The notes under the pieces were generated by a model that saw only the letters and a program-made list of their open reading frames with translations, searched no databases and had not been told where the DNA came from. A stretch of DNA of 64,000 nt from Salinicola socius (GTDB lineage Bacteria; Pseudomonadota; Gammaproteobacteria; Pseudomonadales; Halomonadaceae). The stretch spans positions 1-64,000 of the forward strand of contig NZ_MSDO01000025.1 of NCBI RefSeq assembly GCF_001937195.1, read 5' to 3'. How positions within the stretch are numbered: position 1 is the stretch's first letter; each line of letters starts with the position of its first letter. Shown in pieces: positions 46,648 to 58,808 of this stretch. The position numbers and the translations under genes are program-made.

Positions 46648-47427
46648 ATGTGCTTGATCGTATTCGACTGGCAGCCTCGATCCGAGGTGAAATTGCGCCT
46701 CGCTGCCAATCGCGACGAATTCCACGCCAGGCCAGCCCAGGCACTGCATCGCTGGCCTGACGCCGAACTGATCGGTGGCCGCGACCTGCAGGGCGGGGGA
46801 ACCTGGCTTGCCGCGACGCCCTCGCGCGTGGCCGCGCTCACCAACGTTCGCCAACCGGGACCGGCCGCGGCACCCGGCGCGCCCAGCCGAGGCGAACTGG
46901 TGCGTCAGGCGCTGGAGACCGACGATCCGGTCGCTTGGCTGGAAACCCTGGCCGCGGGCGGCGCCGAACGGTACGCCGGATTCAACCTGCTGCTGATGTC
47001 GGGCCATCGGCTGTGGACGCTTCATCACGACCATCGAGTCACCCACTGGCAACTCGTGTCCGCCGGCATTCACGGCCTGTCCAACGCCAGCCTCGACACG
47101 CCCTGGCCCAAGCTCGTTCAGGCGCGGCACGCCCTGCAACAGGCGTTGACGGCGCCGGACTGGCGAGTCGACCTGTGGTCGGCCATGCGCGATGCCCGCC
47201 AGGCACCGCTCGACGAGCTCCCCGATACCGGCGTCGGCCAGGATCTCGAACGCGTTCTCTCGCCGGCATTCATCGAGGGCTACCACTACGGGACGCGAGC
47301 CACCACGCTGGTGACGGCCGCTGCAGGGAACACGATGCTGGAAGAGCAGCGATTCGACCCTGGCGGCGTGCCGGCAGACAACATCACGCGATTGGCGACG
47401 CGCGCAACGGGAACGGATCAGTCCTGA
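46648..47427 (+). CDS. NRDE (TANGO2) family protein
   Basis: A 259-residue member of the NRDE/TANGO2 family, named for the motif seen here as LAANRDEF near residue 21; the N terminus MCLIVFDWQP is also typical, with Cys2 proposed as an N-terminal-nucleophile residue. Later blocks include GGTWLAAT and ALTNVR. Eukaryotic TANGO2 is linked to haem or lipid handling, but the bacterial activity is not known. It is encoded opposite to its neighbours and its last 10 bp overlap the ptsP end. Confidence 0.9.
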   Translation: MCLIVFDWQPRSEVKLRLAANRDEFHARPAQALHRWPDAELIGGRDLQGGGTWLAATPSRVAALTNVRQPGPAAAPGAPSRGELVRQALETDDPVAWLETLAAGGAERYAGFNLLLMSGHRLWTLHHDHRVTHWQLVSAGIHGLSNASLDTPWPKLVQARHALQQALTAPDWRVDLWSAMRDARQAPLDELPDTGVGQDLERVLSPAFIEGYHYGTRATTLVTAAAGNTMLEEQRFDPGGVPADNITRLATRATGTDQS

Positions 47428-49679
47428 GGCGGAAGCAGGTGACCTATCTGCCAATCGTTCAGCCGCTGGCGCAGGTGCGCTCTGACGACCGCGGTGGTCG
47501 GCAACGAGAGCGTTTCCGACACCAGCGAGCGCGCATCCTCGATACTGACGCGCCGAATGGCCGCTCGCACCCGAGGCAGGCTGGGCGCGTTCATCGACAG
47601 CGCGTCGAAGCCCATGCCCATCAACAGCAGTGCGCCGGCGGGATCGCCGGCCAGTTCGCCGCAGACGGAGGCCGGCACGCCGAGCTGCTGGCTCTCCGTC
47701 GCCAGGCGCGCCAGGGCATTGAGCACTGCCGGGTGACAGGCGTCGTAGAGACTGGCCACTCGGGCGTTGTTGCGGTCGACCGCCAGGAGATACTGGGTCA
47801 GATCGTTGCTTCCCACCGAGAAGAAATCGACGCGCTCCGCCAGCGCCGATAACTGGTAGAGCGTGGCCGGTACTTCGATCATCACCCCGACCTTGGGCGA
47901 GGCGACCTCGATGCCATCCTCGGCGAGTTCCTCGCGAGCTCGCGCCAGCAGGCGCAGTGCGGTATCGACCTCGTCCACACTGGTGATCATCGGCAGCAGG
48001 ATGCGCAGATTGTCCAGCTCGCGCGATGCCATCAGCATCGCCCGCATCTGCACCATCAGCACTTCCGGGTGATCGAGCGTGACCCGAATGCCTCGCCAGC
48101 CAAGAAACGGATTGGCTTCGTTGATCGGGAAATAAGGCAGGTCCTTGTCGCCGCCGATATCGAGCGTTCGCATGACCACCGGCAGCGGTGCAAAGCTGGA
48201 AAGCTGCTCGTGGTAGAGGCGGGTCTGCTCCTGCTCGCTGGGGAAGCGCTCGTTCATCATGAACGGGACTTCCGTCCGGTACAGGCCGACACCGCTGACC
48301 CGTGGCTTGAGCTGCGCCACGACATCCACCGCCAGCCCCGTATTGACCATGAGCGGCATCTTGTAGCCATCGGAGGTCTCGCTGGGCAGATGCTGCTCGT
48401 GCTCGAGCACCTCCGCCAGCGCCTGCTCCTCCTTGATCAGGCGTTCATAGCGTTTGGCCAGTTGAGCATCGGGCCGCACGAACAGCCGGCCCCGGTGTCC
48501 GTCGAGAATCGCCTTTGCCCCGTTGATGCGCGGCAGCGGCAGATCGACCATGCCCAGCACGGTGGGAATGCCCATGGCGCGGGCCAGAATGGCGACATGC
48601 GAATTGCTGGAGCCGCGAATCGAGACCAGCGCCGCCAGACGCCCCCTGGGCAGCTCGCCGAGCGTTGCCGCACTGATCTCGTCACCTACCAGAATGGCAT
48701 TGTCGGGGTAGGTCGATGGCGTCAGTTCATTGCCTTCCTGCAGACGCGCCAGCACGCGGCGCCCCAGATCGCGGATATCCGCCGCTCGCTCGCGAAGATA
48801 GCCGTCGTCGACCCGCTCCAGGTATTGCGTATGGCGCCGCACCACATCGGCCAGCGCCCCCGGCGCCCACTGCCCTTCGCGAATCCGCTTTTCGACCTCG
48901 TTGCCCAGCGCCGCATCGCCCAGCATCTGCTGATAGACATCGAACAGCGCCAGCTCCTGGGTGGAAATACGGCTGGCAAGGCGCGCGCCGGCCTTGCGGA
49001 TATCTTCGCGCACGTGGGCCAGAGCCGCATGCAGGCGAACCACCTCGGCATCCGGGTCGGTGGGGATCAGATCGGGAACGCTATCCAGGTCCGCCGGCGG
49101 CGCGATCACCACGATCTCGCCGATGGCCATGCCCGGCGATGCCGCCACGCCGGAAAACATCGCCTGACCGTCAGGCTCGGCGCGGCGATTGAGCGTCCCC
49201 GATACCAGCGCATGAGCCAGCACGCCGGCCAGCTGCGCCGCCATGGTAACCAGAAACGCCTCGTCGCCCTCGTCGAAGCGACGCTTTTCCTGCTGCTGAA
49301 CCACCAGCACGCCCAGCATTCGCCGCTGGTGGATGATGGGCACACCCAGGAAACTCGAGAATCGCTCCTCTCCGGTCTCGACGAAATAACGGAACTGCGG
49401 ATGCGCAGGCGCATCCTCGAGATTCAACGGCTCTTCCCGCTGACCGACGAGTCCGACCAGCCCTTCACCGAGCCGCATCGTCACCACGCCTACGGCCTGG
49501 GTTCGCAGGCCAATGGTGTCCATCAGCACCAGACGATCGCGCTCGCGGTCGAACAGGTAGATGGAACAGACATCGGTGCGCATCGCCTTACGGATGCGAC
49601 GTACCATGGTGGCCAGCGCGGCATCCAGGCTACGGGCGCCGTTGACTTCCTGAACGATGCGGCGAAGAGTATCGAGCAT
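47418..49679 (-). CDS. ptsP: phosphoenolpyruvate-protein phosphotransferase PtsP (EI-Ntr)
   Basis: A 753-residue enzyme I of the nitrogen PTS. An N-terminal GAF domain (about residues 15-160) senses glutamine or alpha-ketoglutarate in relatives. The central swivelling domain has the phospho-accepting His in RGSSNSHVAILARAMGIPT (about 355), and the C-terminal PEP-binding barrel has YRTEVPFM, DIGGDKDLPYF and SVGSNDLTQY. It starts the phosphorelay to NPr and EIIA-Ntr. It follows rppH by 132 bp, the same adjacency as in E. coli and Pseudomonas. Confidence 0.96.
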   Translation of the reverse strand: MLDTLRRIVQEVNGARSLDAALATMVRRIRKAMRTDVCSIYLFDRERDRLVLMDTIGLRTQAVGVVTMRLGEGLVGLVGQREEPLNLEDAPAHPQFRYFVETGEERFSSFLGVPIIHQRRMLGVLVVQQQEKRRFDEGDEAFLVTMAAQLAGVLAHALVSGTLNRRAEPDGQAMFSGVAASPGMAIGEIVVIAPPADLDSVPDLIPTDPDAEVVRLHAALAHVREDIRKAGARLASRISTQELALFDVYQQMLGDAALGNEVEKRIREGQWAPGALADVVRRHTQYLERVDDGYLRERAADIRDLGRRVLARLQEGNELTPSTYPDNAILVGDEISAATLGELPRGRLAALVSIRGSSNSHVAILARAMGIPTVLGMVDLPLPRINGAKAILDGHRGRLFVRPDAQLAKRYERLIKEEQALAEVLEHEQHLPSETSDGYKMPLMVNTGLAVDVVAQLKPRVSGVGLYRTEVPFMMNERFPSEQEQTRLYHEQLSSFAPLPVVMRTLDIGGDKDLPYFPINEANPFLGWRGIRVTLDHPEVLMVQMRAMLMASRELDNLRILLPMITSVDEVDTALRLLARAREELAEDGIEVASPKVGVMIEVPATLYQLSALAERVDFFSVGSNDLTQYLLAVDRNNARVASLYDACHPAVLNALARLATESQQLGVPASVCGELAGDPAGALLLMGMGFDALSMNAPSLPRVRAAIRRVSIEDARSLVSETLSLPTTAVVRAHLRQRLNDWQIGHLLPPQD

Positions 49680-49811
49680 GGGCCTTTTTCTTGTGGGCGA
49701 GGAGATCCTCGTGGTGGCTTCGGGTGGACAGCGCCAATCCCCGAAACCTCAACCGGGTATCGGCATCAGAATCGGGGAGCGTGGCCCGTGAACTCAAACA
49801 GCAGGGTCGTT

Positions 49812-50312
49812 CTACAGCCTGGCCATTTCCTCCAGCGACAGTCGATGAAAATCTGGCGCCAGCTCCCGCAACGCGCGTCGGTAGACCTCACGCTTGAAGG
49901 AGACCACCTGCCCTAAAGGATACCAGTAACTCACCCATCGCCAGCCATCGAATTCCGGCTTGGGGGTGCTATCCACGCAAACCCGACTGTCGTGACAGCG
50001 AATCTTCAGTAGAAACCACTTCTGTTTCTGGCCAATACAGATCGGTTTCGAGTGTGTCCGGACCATGCGCCGGGGCAGACGGTAGCGTAGCCATCCTCGC
50101 GTACAGGCAACGACATCGACATCCTTGGATGTCAGCCCGATCTCTTCCTCCAGTTCCCGGAAGAGTGCCTGATGCGGCGTCTCGCAAGCATTGATACCAC
50201 CCTGCGGAAATTGCCACGCCTCCTGTCCCGCCCGACGCGCCCAGAGCAGCTGGCCGTCACAGTTGGCAATGATGATGCCAACGTTCGGCCGAAAGCCATC
50301 GGCGTCTATCAC
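49812..50312 (-). CDS. rppH: RNA pyrophosphohydrolase RppH
   Basis: A 166-residue Nudix hydrolase that removes pyrophosphate from 5'-triphosphate mRNA ends, starting decay. The N terminus [13 protein letters not shown] aligns with E. coli MIDDDGYRPNVGI if the GTG at 50312 is used; AAGG eight bases upstream supports this over the GTG at 50321. The Nudix box is [22 protein letters not shown], and [11 protein letters not shown] and [12 protein letters not shown] are RppH-specific. It precedes ptsP. Confidence 0.95.
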   Translation of the reverse strand: MIDADGFRPNVGIIIANCDGQLLWARRAGQEAWQFPQGGINACETPHQALFRELEEEIGLTSKDVDVVACTRGWLRYRLPRRMVRTHSKPICIGQKQKWFLLKIRCHDSRVCVDSTPKPEFDGWRWVSYWYPLGQVVSFKREVYRRALRELAPDFHRLSLEEMARL

Positions 50313-50736
50313 AGCGTTCACCTTAGCTCAATCGTCGTTGGGATCATTCTTCCACAAAGCGAGAAAGGGCATCAATACGCCTTAAGCCAACCGGCCATAA
50401 AACCTTCACTCAAATCCTTCGGTTGCACCCACTGCCCCATCGGAATCCCGATCGGTCAGGTTGAGGCATAGCTTCATAGGGGATTATCCTCAGGCCACGT
50501 CGACGACAGCGGTTTCTCGAGCCGTTGCCGGGATGCGCGCGTGGGCAAAGGGGCGGGAGTTTGCGATACTGCCGAGCGCTCGTATTCATCGCTGAACCGA
50601 CAAGCGTTCGACACTGTCAGGAGCTGACTGACAGACCTCGCTGACAAGACTTGTCGAAAAGACCTGGCCGAAAAGACCTGGCCAAAAAGACTTCGACCTA
50701 CCAAGACGCGCCGCACGCCAACACGGGAGCCCACCT
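50313..50736. other. intergenic region rppH / HAD gene
   Basis: A 424-bp divergent gap with no credible gene. It contains the 14-bp tandem repeats at 50627-50696 and must hold both promoters. The portion 50320-50420 is relatively AT-rich. Confidence 0.6.
50627..50696. repeat. 14-bp tandem repeat upstream of the HAD gene
   Basis: Five 14-bp units end 40 bp before the HAD start: two degenerate (50627, 50641), CGAAAAGACCTGGC at 50655 and CGAAAAGACCTGGC-like at 50669 (first base C or C/G shifted, 13 of 14 identical), then CAAAAAGACTTCGA at 50683. The period is not a multiple of three and lies in non-coding DNA. Confidence 0.8.
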
Positions 50737-51393
50737 TTGAGCCTGGCCATCTTCGATCTCGACAATACCCTGCTGAGCTGTGACAGCGACCATTCCTGGG
50801 GCGAATTCCTGGTGGAACAGGGCGCCGTGGACGGCGAAAGCTATCGCCGTGCCAACGATCAGTATCTGCAAGACTATCAAGCCGGCCAGCTGGATATCAT
50901 GGCGTATCTTTCGATGGCGCTGAAACCGCTGAGCGAGCATAGCGAGGCGCAACTCAACGCCTGGCACCAGCAGTTCATGGCCTGCAGGATCGAACCCCAT
51001 ATTCTGCCGCGGGGCGAGACGCTGCTGGCCTGGCATCGTCAACGGGGCGATTTCCTGCTGATCGTCACCGCGACCAACCGCTTCATTACCGGCCCCATCG
51101 CCGAGCGCCTCGGCGTCGACGATCTCATTGCCATTGAAGCGGAGCGCGAGAATGGACGCTACACCGGTCGTGTCGAAGGGGTTCCCAGCTACCGCGAAGG
51201 CAAGGTCACGCGCGTCATGCAGTGGCTGGACGATCACCCCACCCTGACCCTGGACGACGCCTGGTTCTACAGTGATTCGATCAATGATCGTTATCTGCTG
51301 GAGGCCGTGAGCCAGCCGGTGGCGGTCGATCCCGACGACGAGCTCAGAGCCCTGGCGAGTGAGCGGGCGTGGCGCATACTGTCTCTGCGCTAG
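50737..51393 (+). CDS. HAD-IB family phosphatase (SerB-like)
   Basis: A 218-residue haloacid-dehalogenase hydrolase. Motif I is IFDLDNTLL at the N terminus (nucleophile Asp6, acid Asp8), motif II is IVTATNRF, the Lys is in REGKVTRV and motif III is FYSDSINDRYLL. This HAD-IB subfamily includes phosphoserine phosphatase-like and CicA-like enzymes; an orthologue lies next to rppH in Pseudomonas. It starts with TTG behind CGGGAG. A phosphomonoester substrate, possibly histidinol phosphate or a lipid phosphate, is not determinable. Confidence 0.88.
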   Translation: MSLAIFDLDNTLLSCDSDHSWGEFLVEQGAVDGESYRRANDQYLQDYQAGQLDIMAYLSMALKPLSEHSEAQLNAWHQQFMACRIEPHILPRGETLLAWHRQRGDFLLIVTATNRFITGPIAERLGVDDLIAIEAERENGRYTGRVEGVPSYREGKVTRVMQWLDDHPTLTLDDAWFYSDSINDRYLLEAVSQPVAVDPDDELRALASERAWRILSLR

Positions 51394-51475
51394 TCCTCGG
51401 CGGCGTTCGAGCGTGGCGAGCCGTGTTCGAGTCAGGCATGGAGGGTTGCGACAGTCTGCCGACGTCACAAAAGCC

Positions 51476-51499
51476 AAGCCCCGACCAGGGCCGGGGCTT
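51476..51499. terminator. terminator between convergent HAD and rsd genes
   Basis: AAGCCCCG (51476-51483) and CGGGGCTT (51492-51499) form an 8-bp stem in the 127-bp convergent gap. Only short A/T ends flank it, so efficiency is uncertain. Confidence 0.6.
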
Positions 51500-51520
51500 C
51501 AGGTAGAACGAAAGGCACCA

Positions 51521-52039
51521 TCAGTCGGTGCGAACGGACCGATCGTCAGGCGCCTTCGCCACGTCGGCAGCGGAAGGCGCATGGACCGCATGCAGACGGC
51601 TGATGAGCTGGTCTTCCAGCGCGAAGCGCTCTGTCATCGTCGCGCCCAGCTTATCGAGCCAGCCGGGAAGACGGTCGGTATAGCGCTGACAGCGCGCTGG
51701 CGTGGCGTACTCGTTATCGAAATCGAGCACCATCTGCGTCGATGCATCGACACGGGCCAATAGCTTGTCTGCCACGTCGAGCGCTTCGCGGTCGTCGAAG
51801 GCTCTAGCCTCCTCGCGCAGCTGTGGATAGATCTCGAAATGTCCGGCGCTGATGTAATCCATCAAGGCTTCGCTGAAAGCATCGATGCGCTCTTTCGACA
51901 CCGCCGAGAGATCGCCATCGCAGAATTCGCGGAGATCGACCAGTGTCACCAGCATGTCGTGGCGCTGGTCCAGCCATCGATCGATCAGCGTATGAACGCC
52001 ACCCCACCGTTCCTGGGCGGTTTTGCAATCTTCCAGCAT
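51521..52039 (-). CDS. rsd: Rsd/AlgQ anti-sigma-70 regulator
   Basis: A 172-residue helical protein of the Rsd/AlgQ family, which binds region 4 of sigma-70 and favours alternative sigma factors in stationary phase. The N terminus MLEDCKTAQERWGGVHTLID and the WLDQRHDMLVTLVDLR block are characteristic, as is the FCDYISxGHFEIYPQL-like region. The ATG at 52039 fits the family N terminus; the frame extends 30 codons upstream without similarity. It lies 50 bp downstream of dsbB, the same neighbours as algQ in Pseudomonas. Confidence 0.93.
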   Translation of the reverse strand: MLEDCKTAQERWGGVHTLIDRWLDQRHDMLVTLVDLREFCDGDLSAVSKERIDAFSEALMDYISAGHFEIYPQLREEARAFDDREALDVADKLLARVDASTQMVLDFDNEYATPARCQRYTDRLPGWLDKLGATMTERFALEDQLISRLHAVHAPSAADVAKAPDDRSVRTD

Positions 52040-52088
52040 GATCAGACTCTCCCTCGTCGCCTGTTTCCCGGGAGGCATCGAACCCGAT

Positions 52089-52643
52089 TCAGGACGCCTG
52101 CCCCGCCGGTTCGCGAACCGTTTTGCCACTGTAGCGCAATCGGGACACGATCATCATCACCGGAATGATGACCAGGACGACGAAACCCAGTAGCGTCCAC
52201 TGCGGCAACGTCACACCCCACAGCGACCCCTCGACCAACGCACACTCTCCGGAGCCGTGCAGCACCCGCGCCATGACGTCCCACAATGGCAGCATGTCCA
52301 TCATGTAATCCAGACCCGGTCCGCAGCTGGGGACACTATCCGGAGGCAGCGTCTGCAGCCACACGTGCCGACCCGCCACGCCGATGCCACCCAGCACCGC
52401 CAACAGAGAGAGCGCCGCGTAGACGAGACGGCCGCCGCGTGCGGGGTTGTGAATCGCGCCGATCAGGAACACGACACCCGCGGATATGACCGCGACGCGT
52501 TGAAAGATGCACAGCGGGCAAGGCTCCAGGCCGACGCCATACTGGAGATAGAGAGCGACGGCCATCATGAAGCAGCACATCAAGAGGCCCAGCAAACACC
52601 ACTGACGAGTACTGGCCTGTGCCATCCAATGCTTGATTTGCAT
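52089..52643 (-). CDS. dsbB: disulfide bond formation protein DsbB
   Basis: A 184-residue inner-membrane protein with four hydrophobic segments that re-oxidises DsbA with ubiquinone. The first redox pair is in LEPCPLCIFQR near residue 41, right after the first membrane helix; the second pair is the cysteines in PSCGPG and GSGECAL in the second periplasmic loop. The ATG at 52643 gives a normal short N terminus. It precedes rsd. Confidence 0.93.
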   Translation of the reverse strand: MQIKHWMAQASTRQWCLLGLLMCCFMMAVALYLQYGVGLEPCPLCIFQRVAVISAGVVFLIGAIHNPARGGRLVYAALSLLAVLGGIGVAGRHVWLQTLPPDSVPSCGPGLDYMMDMLPLWDVMARVLHGSGECALVEGSLWGVTLPQWTLLGFVVLVIIPVMMIVSRLRYSGKTVREPAGQAS

Positions 52644-52771
52644 GTCCTTTCCCACTGAATGCCGGCGCACGTTCGCGCCGGCGGTTTTCATCCTCGACGA
52701 CCGCCGGTCACAAGTACGTTCGACGACAGTCGATCCTGGGTACGCTCGATGAACGCCAATGGTTCACTGAC

Positions 52772-54379
52772 TCACGTCGCCGACCGAGGTTCCCTCGCCC
52801 GCTGGAAATATTCGGCGAGAAACTGGCCGAACGAGAGCCTGTCTTCGGCTTCGATGTCATGCTGCTGTTGATGCGATGTCTCGACCAGTTGGGAAAACAG
52901 TTCGGCGCGCGCCTCGTCCATCGGCGTCGAACGCCAGTGCTGCGCCTGCTCCTTGGCCAGATCGGCAATGAAATCCGCCCACTCGCCACCATGCGCCTCC
53001 AAGGCACGCAGCATCTGCGCGGAAGGCGTCAGCTCGGGGTCATCCAGGCGCGGGGCAATGGCGGCAATCGCGGCAACATGAAGATCGTCTCCCTCGAGGG
53101 TATCGAGCAATTCGGCCACCTTGCGCATGCCTTCGATGATCTCGTGGCCGCGAACACGCAGCGACACCCGACGATCCCCGATCTGCAGCTCGAGCGCCGG
53201 GTCGCGCCCCTGCTCGACGACCAGCCGGCGATTGTCGTCCAGGCGGTCGCACTCCTCGTCAGGGATCCAGGGGCTTTCGGAAAGCAGGCACCAGAGCAGG
53301 AAGGTATCCATGAAACGCATCTGCGGCTCGTCGATCCCCAGCGGCAGAAACGGGTTCAAATCGAGACAGCGCACCTCGATATATTCCACGCCGCGCGCTT
53401 CAAGGGCCTGAGTTGGCGTCTCGTCATGTCGCGCCACGCGCTTGGGCCGAATGTCACTGTAATACTCGTTCTCGATCTGCAGGATATTGGCACTGAGCTG
53501 CCGCCATTCGCCATCGACATCGACGCCGATCCGGCGATAGCCAGGCCATTCGGTCGAGATCGCGTTGCGCAGCGTCCCCACATAGTTGGAGAGCGAGTTG
53601 AAGCAGATCTTCAACTGCTCCTGCACCTTGTTCTGATAACCCAGATCGGACATCCGCAGACTGGTGGCGTAGGGCGCATAGAGGGTCTTGTCGCCCAGCG
53701 GCTTCAGCTTGTCGCAGCGGTCATCGCCGCCCTCTTCCCCCAGAAAGCTCCGATCCAGTGCCGGCGAAGCACCGAACAGGTAGAGCAACAGCCAGCTGTT
53801 GCGACGGAAGTTGCGAATCAGGTCGAAGTAACGCGTCGAACGGAAGCCCTGCAGCGACTCCTCCTGGCGCCCTTCCATTTCCTGCAGCATCGGCCAGATA
53901 TCGTCCGGCAGCGACACGTTGTAATGGATTCCGGCAATCGACTGCATGATGCGGCCGTATCGCGCGTCGAGCCCCTTGCGGTACACATACTTCATGGTAC
54001 CGATGTTGGACGTGCCATAATCGGCGATCGGAATACTGTCGTTACCCGCCAGCCGCGCCGGCATGCTGGCCGGCCACAGCCACTCGTCATCGAGCTTGCG
54101 GTAGGTGAAACGCACCAGATCGCCCAGAAACGAGAGTGCATCGGCGGGACGACAGTAAACCGGCGTGATGTACTCGAGCAGCGCTTCCGAATAATCGGTC
54201 GTGATATGCGGATGGGTCAGCTTGGAACCGAGCGCATGCGGGTGAGAGGTCTGCACGATGGCACCCTTCGCATCGACGCGTAGGCCTTCCTTCTCGATGC
54301 CACGGCGCAGGCGACCCAGCAATCCCTTGCGGGCCGGCGCCATCAGTTGGCCAACGTTCTTGGCGAGTTGATCAGACAC
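52772..54379 (-). CDS. gshA: glutamate-cysteine ligase
   Basis: A 535-residue proteobacterial-type gamma-glutamylcysteine synthetase (E. coli 518), catalysing the first step of glutathione synthesis. It has the IEKEGLRVDAKG block, SKLTHPHITTDYSEALLEYITP region (positions about 55-75), YGTSNIG and RSFLGEEGGDD segments and the EVRCLDLNPF block. The ORF opens at 54478, but similarity begins later; AAGG eight bases upstream favours the GTG at 54379 (MSDQLAKNV), with GTG 54388 also possible. Glutathione made here also feeds the frmA-fghA pathway. Confidence 0.92.
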   Translation of the reverse strand: MSDQLAKNVGQLMAPARKGLLGRLRRGIEKEGLRVDAKGAIVQTSHPHALGSKLTHPHITTDYSEALLEYITPVYCRPADALSFLGDLVRFTYRKLDDEWLWPASMPARLAGNDSIPIADYGTSNIGTMKYVYRKGLDARYGRIMQSIAGIHYNVSLPDDIWPMLQEMEGRQEESLQGFRSTRYFDLIRNFRRNSWLLLYLFGASPALDRSFLGEEGGDDRCDKLKPLGDKTLYAPYATSLRMSDLGYQNKVQEQLKICFNSLSNYVGTLRNAISTEWPGYRRIGVDVDGEWRQLSANILQIENEYYSDIRPKRVARHDETPTQALEARGVEYIEVRCLDLNPFLPLGIDEPQMRFMDTFLLWCLLSESPWIPDEECDRLDDNRRLVVEQGRDPALELQIGDRRVSLRVRGHEIIEGMRKVAELLDTLEGDDLHVAAIAAIAPRLDDPELTPSAQMLRALEAHGGEWADFIADLAKEQAQHWRSTPMDEARAELFSQLVETSHQQQHDIEAEDRLSFGQFLAEYFQRAREPRSAT

Positions 54380-54571
54380 GCTCAACACCTTATCTCGTTG
54401 GAGGAGCAGCACTCCCCCGTTTATCCGTGCGTCGACGAGGCGGACGGGACTCGTTCCTGTCCGGTCCGCCTCGAGCAAAATCTCATTATGGAGGCGGCGA
54501 TAGCACTTTCAAGGCTAACGACTTCTCCGTCGACGCCATTCCCGGCGACATGTTCGATGCCGCTTCCGACG

Positions 54572-56950
<2,379 letters not shown>

Positions 56951-57040
56951 GAAAACCATCACGATGGGTAGGATCGCGCCACGTTAGCACACCGGCGCGA
57001 ATGGCTCACACCTCGACGCTGCCGGCGTGCCGGAAACCGG

Positions 57041-57067
57041 ACGGGGATGACCGATGGTCATCCCCGT
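57041..57067. terminator. long hairpin after pckA
   Basis: ACGGGGATGACC (57041-57052) and GGTCATCCCCGT (57056-57067) form a perfect 12-bp stem with a 3-base loop in the 277-bp gap between pckA and tex. No T-run follows, so it is a rho-assisted terminator or a processing site. Confidence 0.6.
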
Positions 57068-57227
57068 CAATGGCTGCCGTGCAATCGTCGGACATGGCGA
57101 CTCAAGGTTTTCGATCCGGCACTTCAAGCATCAGCGATCGGGCTATCAGCGCCGGCGAGCAGGCTGACCGCCTCATCCTCGAGGCTGTCAGCGTCCCCAT
57201 CGGCGCTATCGGCATCGTTGTCGCGTG

Positions 57228-58808
57228 CTAGAGCACCTGCGGACCGGCCGCCAGGATCGCCGTATCGACGTTATCGAACTTGGTGAAGTTGGCGGTAAAC
57301 TTGGCCACCAGCGCATTCATCTGCTCGCGGTAGGCTTCCTGATCGGCCCAGGCGTCGCGCGGGTCGAGCAGTTTGGCATCGACACCCTCCACCGCCACCG
57401 GAACGTCGAGATTGAGACCGTCGATATGACGGGTCTCGACATTTTTCAGGTCGCCTTCCTGAATCGCGCGGATGATGGCGCGGGTCGTCGGAATGCTGAA
57501 GCGGCTGCCGCCCTGGCCGTAGGCACCGCCGCTCCAACCGGTATTGACCAGGTAGACGCGGGATTCGAACGCCTCGATACGCTTGATCAGCAGCTCGGCG
57601 TATTCATGTGCCGGGCGCGGAAAGAAAGGCGCGCCAAAGCAGGTCGAGAAGGTCGCTTCCAGGCCGCTGGTGGAGCCCATCTCGGTCGAACCGACCTTGG
57701 CGGTGTAGCCGGATAGAAAATGATAGGCCGCCGCTTCCTTGGTGAGCAGCGACACCGGGGGCAGCACGCCGCTCATGTCACAGGTCAGAAAGATGATCGC
57801 GTTAGGCTCGCCGGCACGATTCACCTCGATGCGCTTGTCGACGAACTCCAGCGGGTAACCGGCACGGCCGTTCTGGGTAAGGCTGTCGTCGGAGTAGTCA
57901 GGCACCCGATCCGCCTCCAGAACCACGTTTTCCAGGACGGTGCCGAAGCGAATGGCATTCCAGATAATCGGCTCGTTCTTGCGCGATAGATCGATGGTCT
58001 TGGCATAACAGCCGCCTTCGAAGTTGAAGACGGTGCCCTCGCCCCAGCCATGCTCGTCGTCGCCGATGAGGTAGCGCTCCGGATCCGCCGACAGTGTCGT
58101 CTTGCCAGTGCCGGAAAGGCCGAAAAACAGCGTGGTTTCACCATCTTCACCGACGTTGGCGCTGCAGTGCATCGGCAGAACGTCCTTCTCCGGCAGCAGA
58201 AAGTTCTGAACCGAGAACATCGCCTTCTTCATTTCGCCCGCATAGCGCATGCCCGCCAGCAGCACTCGGCGCCGTGCGAAATTGATCATCACGGTGCTTT
58301 CGGAGCGAGTGCCGTCGCGCTGCGGATCGCAGACGAAATCGGGCGCGCTTAGCACCGTCCACTCGCTCTTGTCCTTAGGATTCCAGTTGTCGGTACGCAC
58401 GAAGAGATTGCGCCCGTAGAGGCAATGCCAGGCCGTCTGCGTGACGACGCGGATCGGCAGGTAATACTCCGGATCGGCGCCGACATGCAGCTCCGAAACG
58501 AAAGTATCGCCGCCCGCCAGATAATCCTCGACCCGCTCCCATAGCGCATCGAAAACATCAGGGCCGATTGGACGATTGACCTGCCCCCAGTCGATCAGAT
58601 CCGACGTGGAGGGCTCCTCGACAATGAAGCGGTCCAGGGTAGAGCGTCCGGTACGCGCTCCCGTCTCCACCACCAGTGCACCATTGGCGGCCAGCACGCC
58701 TTCTCCCCTGACAAGGGCATATTCGACCAGCTCGGCGGTGGTCAAATTGGTGTGCGCTTTGGCGGAGCGGGAATCGCCGGCAGCCTGGAAGGCTTGAGAG
58801 GTGGTCAT
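57228..58808 (-). CDS. pckA: phosphoenolpyruvate carboxykinase (ATP)
   Basis: A 526-residue enzyme converting oxaloacetate and ATP to PEP, the first step of gluconeogenesis. The P-loop is [13 protein letters not shown] near residue 230, the following [10 protein letters not shown] holds a metal-binding Asp, and [11 protein letters not shown] and [15 protein letters not shown] are family blocks. It ends normally in ILAAGPQVL. It is the last gene of the yrfG-hslR-hslO-pckA group, the order conserved with E. coli, though a terminator-like hairpin separates it from hslO. Confidence 0.97.
   Translation of the reverse strand: MTTSQAFQAAGDSRSAKAHTNLTTAELVEYALVRGEGVLAANGALVVETGARTGRSTLDRFIVEEPSTSDLIDWGQVNRPIGPDVFDALWERVEDYLAGGDTFVSELHVGADPEYYLPIRVVTQTAWHCLYGRNLFVRTDNWNPKDKSEWTVLSAPDFVCDPQRDGTRSESTVMINFARRRVLLAGMRYAGEMKKAMFSVQNFLLPEKDVLPMHCSANVGEDGETTLFFGLSGTGKTTLSADPERYLIGDDEHGWGEGTVFNFEGGCYAKTIDLSRKNEPIIWNAIRFGTVLENVVLEADRVPDYSDDSLTQNGRAGYPLEFVDKRIEVNRAGEPNAIIFLTCDMSGVLPPVSLLTKEAAAYHFLSGYTAKVGSTEMGSTSGLEATFSTCFGAPFFPRPAHEYAELLIKRIEAFESRVYLVNTGWSGGAYGQGGSRFSIPTTRAIIRAIQEGDLKNVETRHIDGLNLDVPVAVEGVDAKLLDPRDAWADQEAYREQMNALVAKFTANFTKFDNVDTAILAAGPQVL

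Noticed and set aside
48069-49916. 615-codon plus-strand open frame antisense to ptsP
   Set aside because: ptsP is certain on the other strand; this frame has antisense-type composition and crosses the intergenic gap.
52859-54283. 474-codon plus-strand open frame antisense to gshA
   Set aside because: gshA is conserved throughout; the frame shows no family motifs.
57001-57231. 76-codon plus-strand frame between tex and pckA
   Set aside because: It contains the 12-bp-arm hairpin and overlaps the pckA end; no ribosome site or family similarity.
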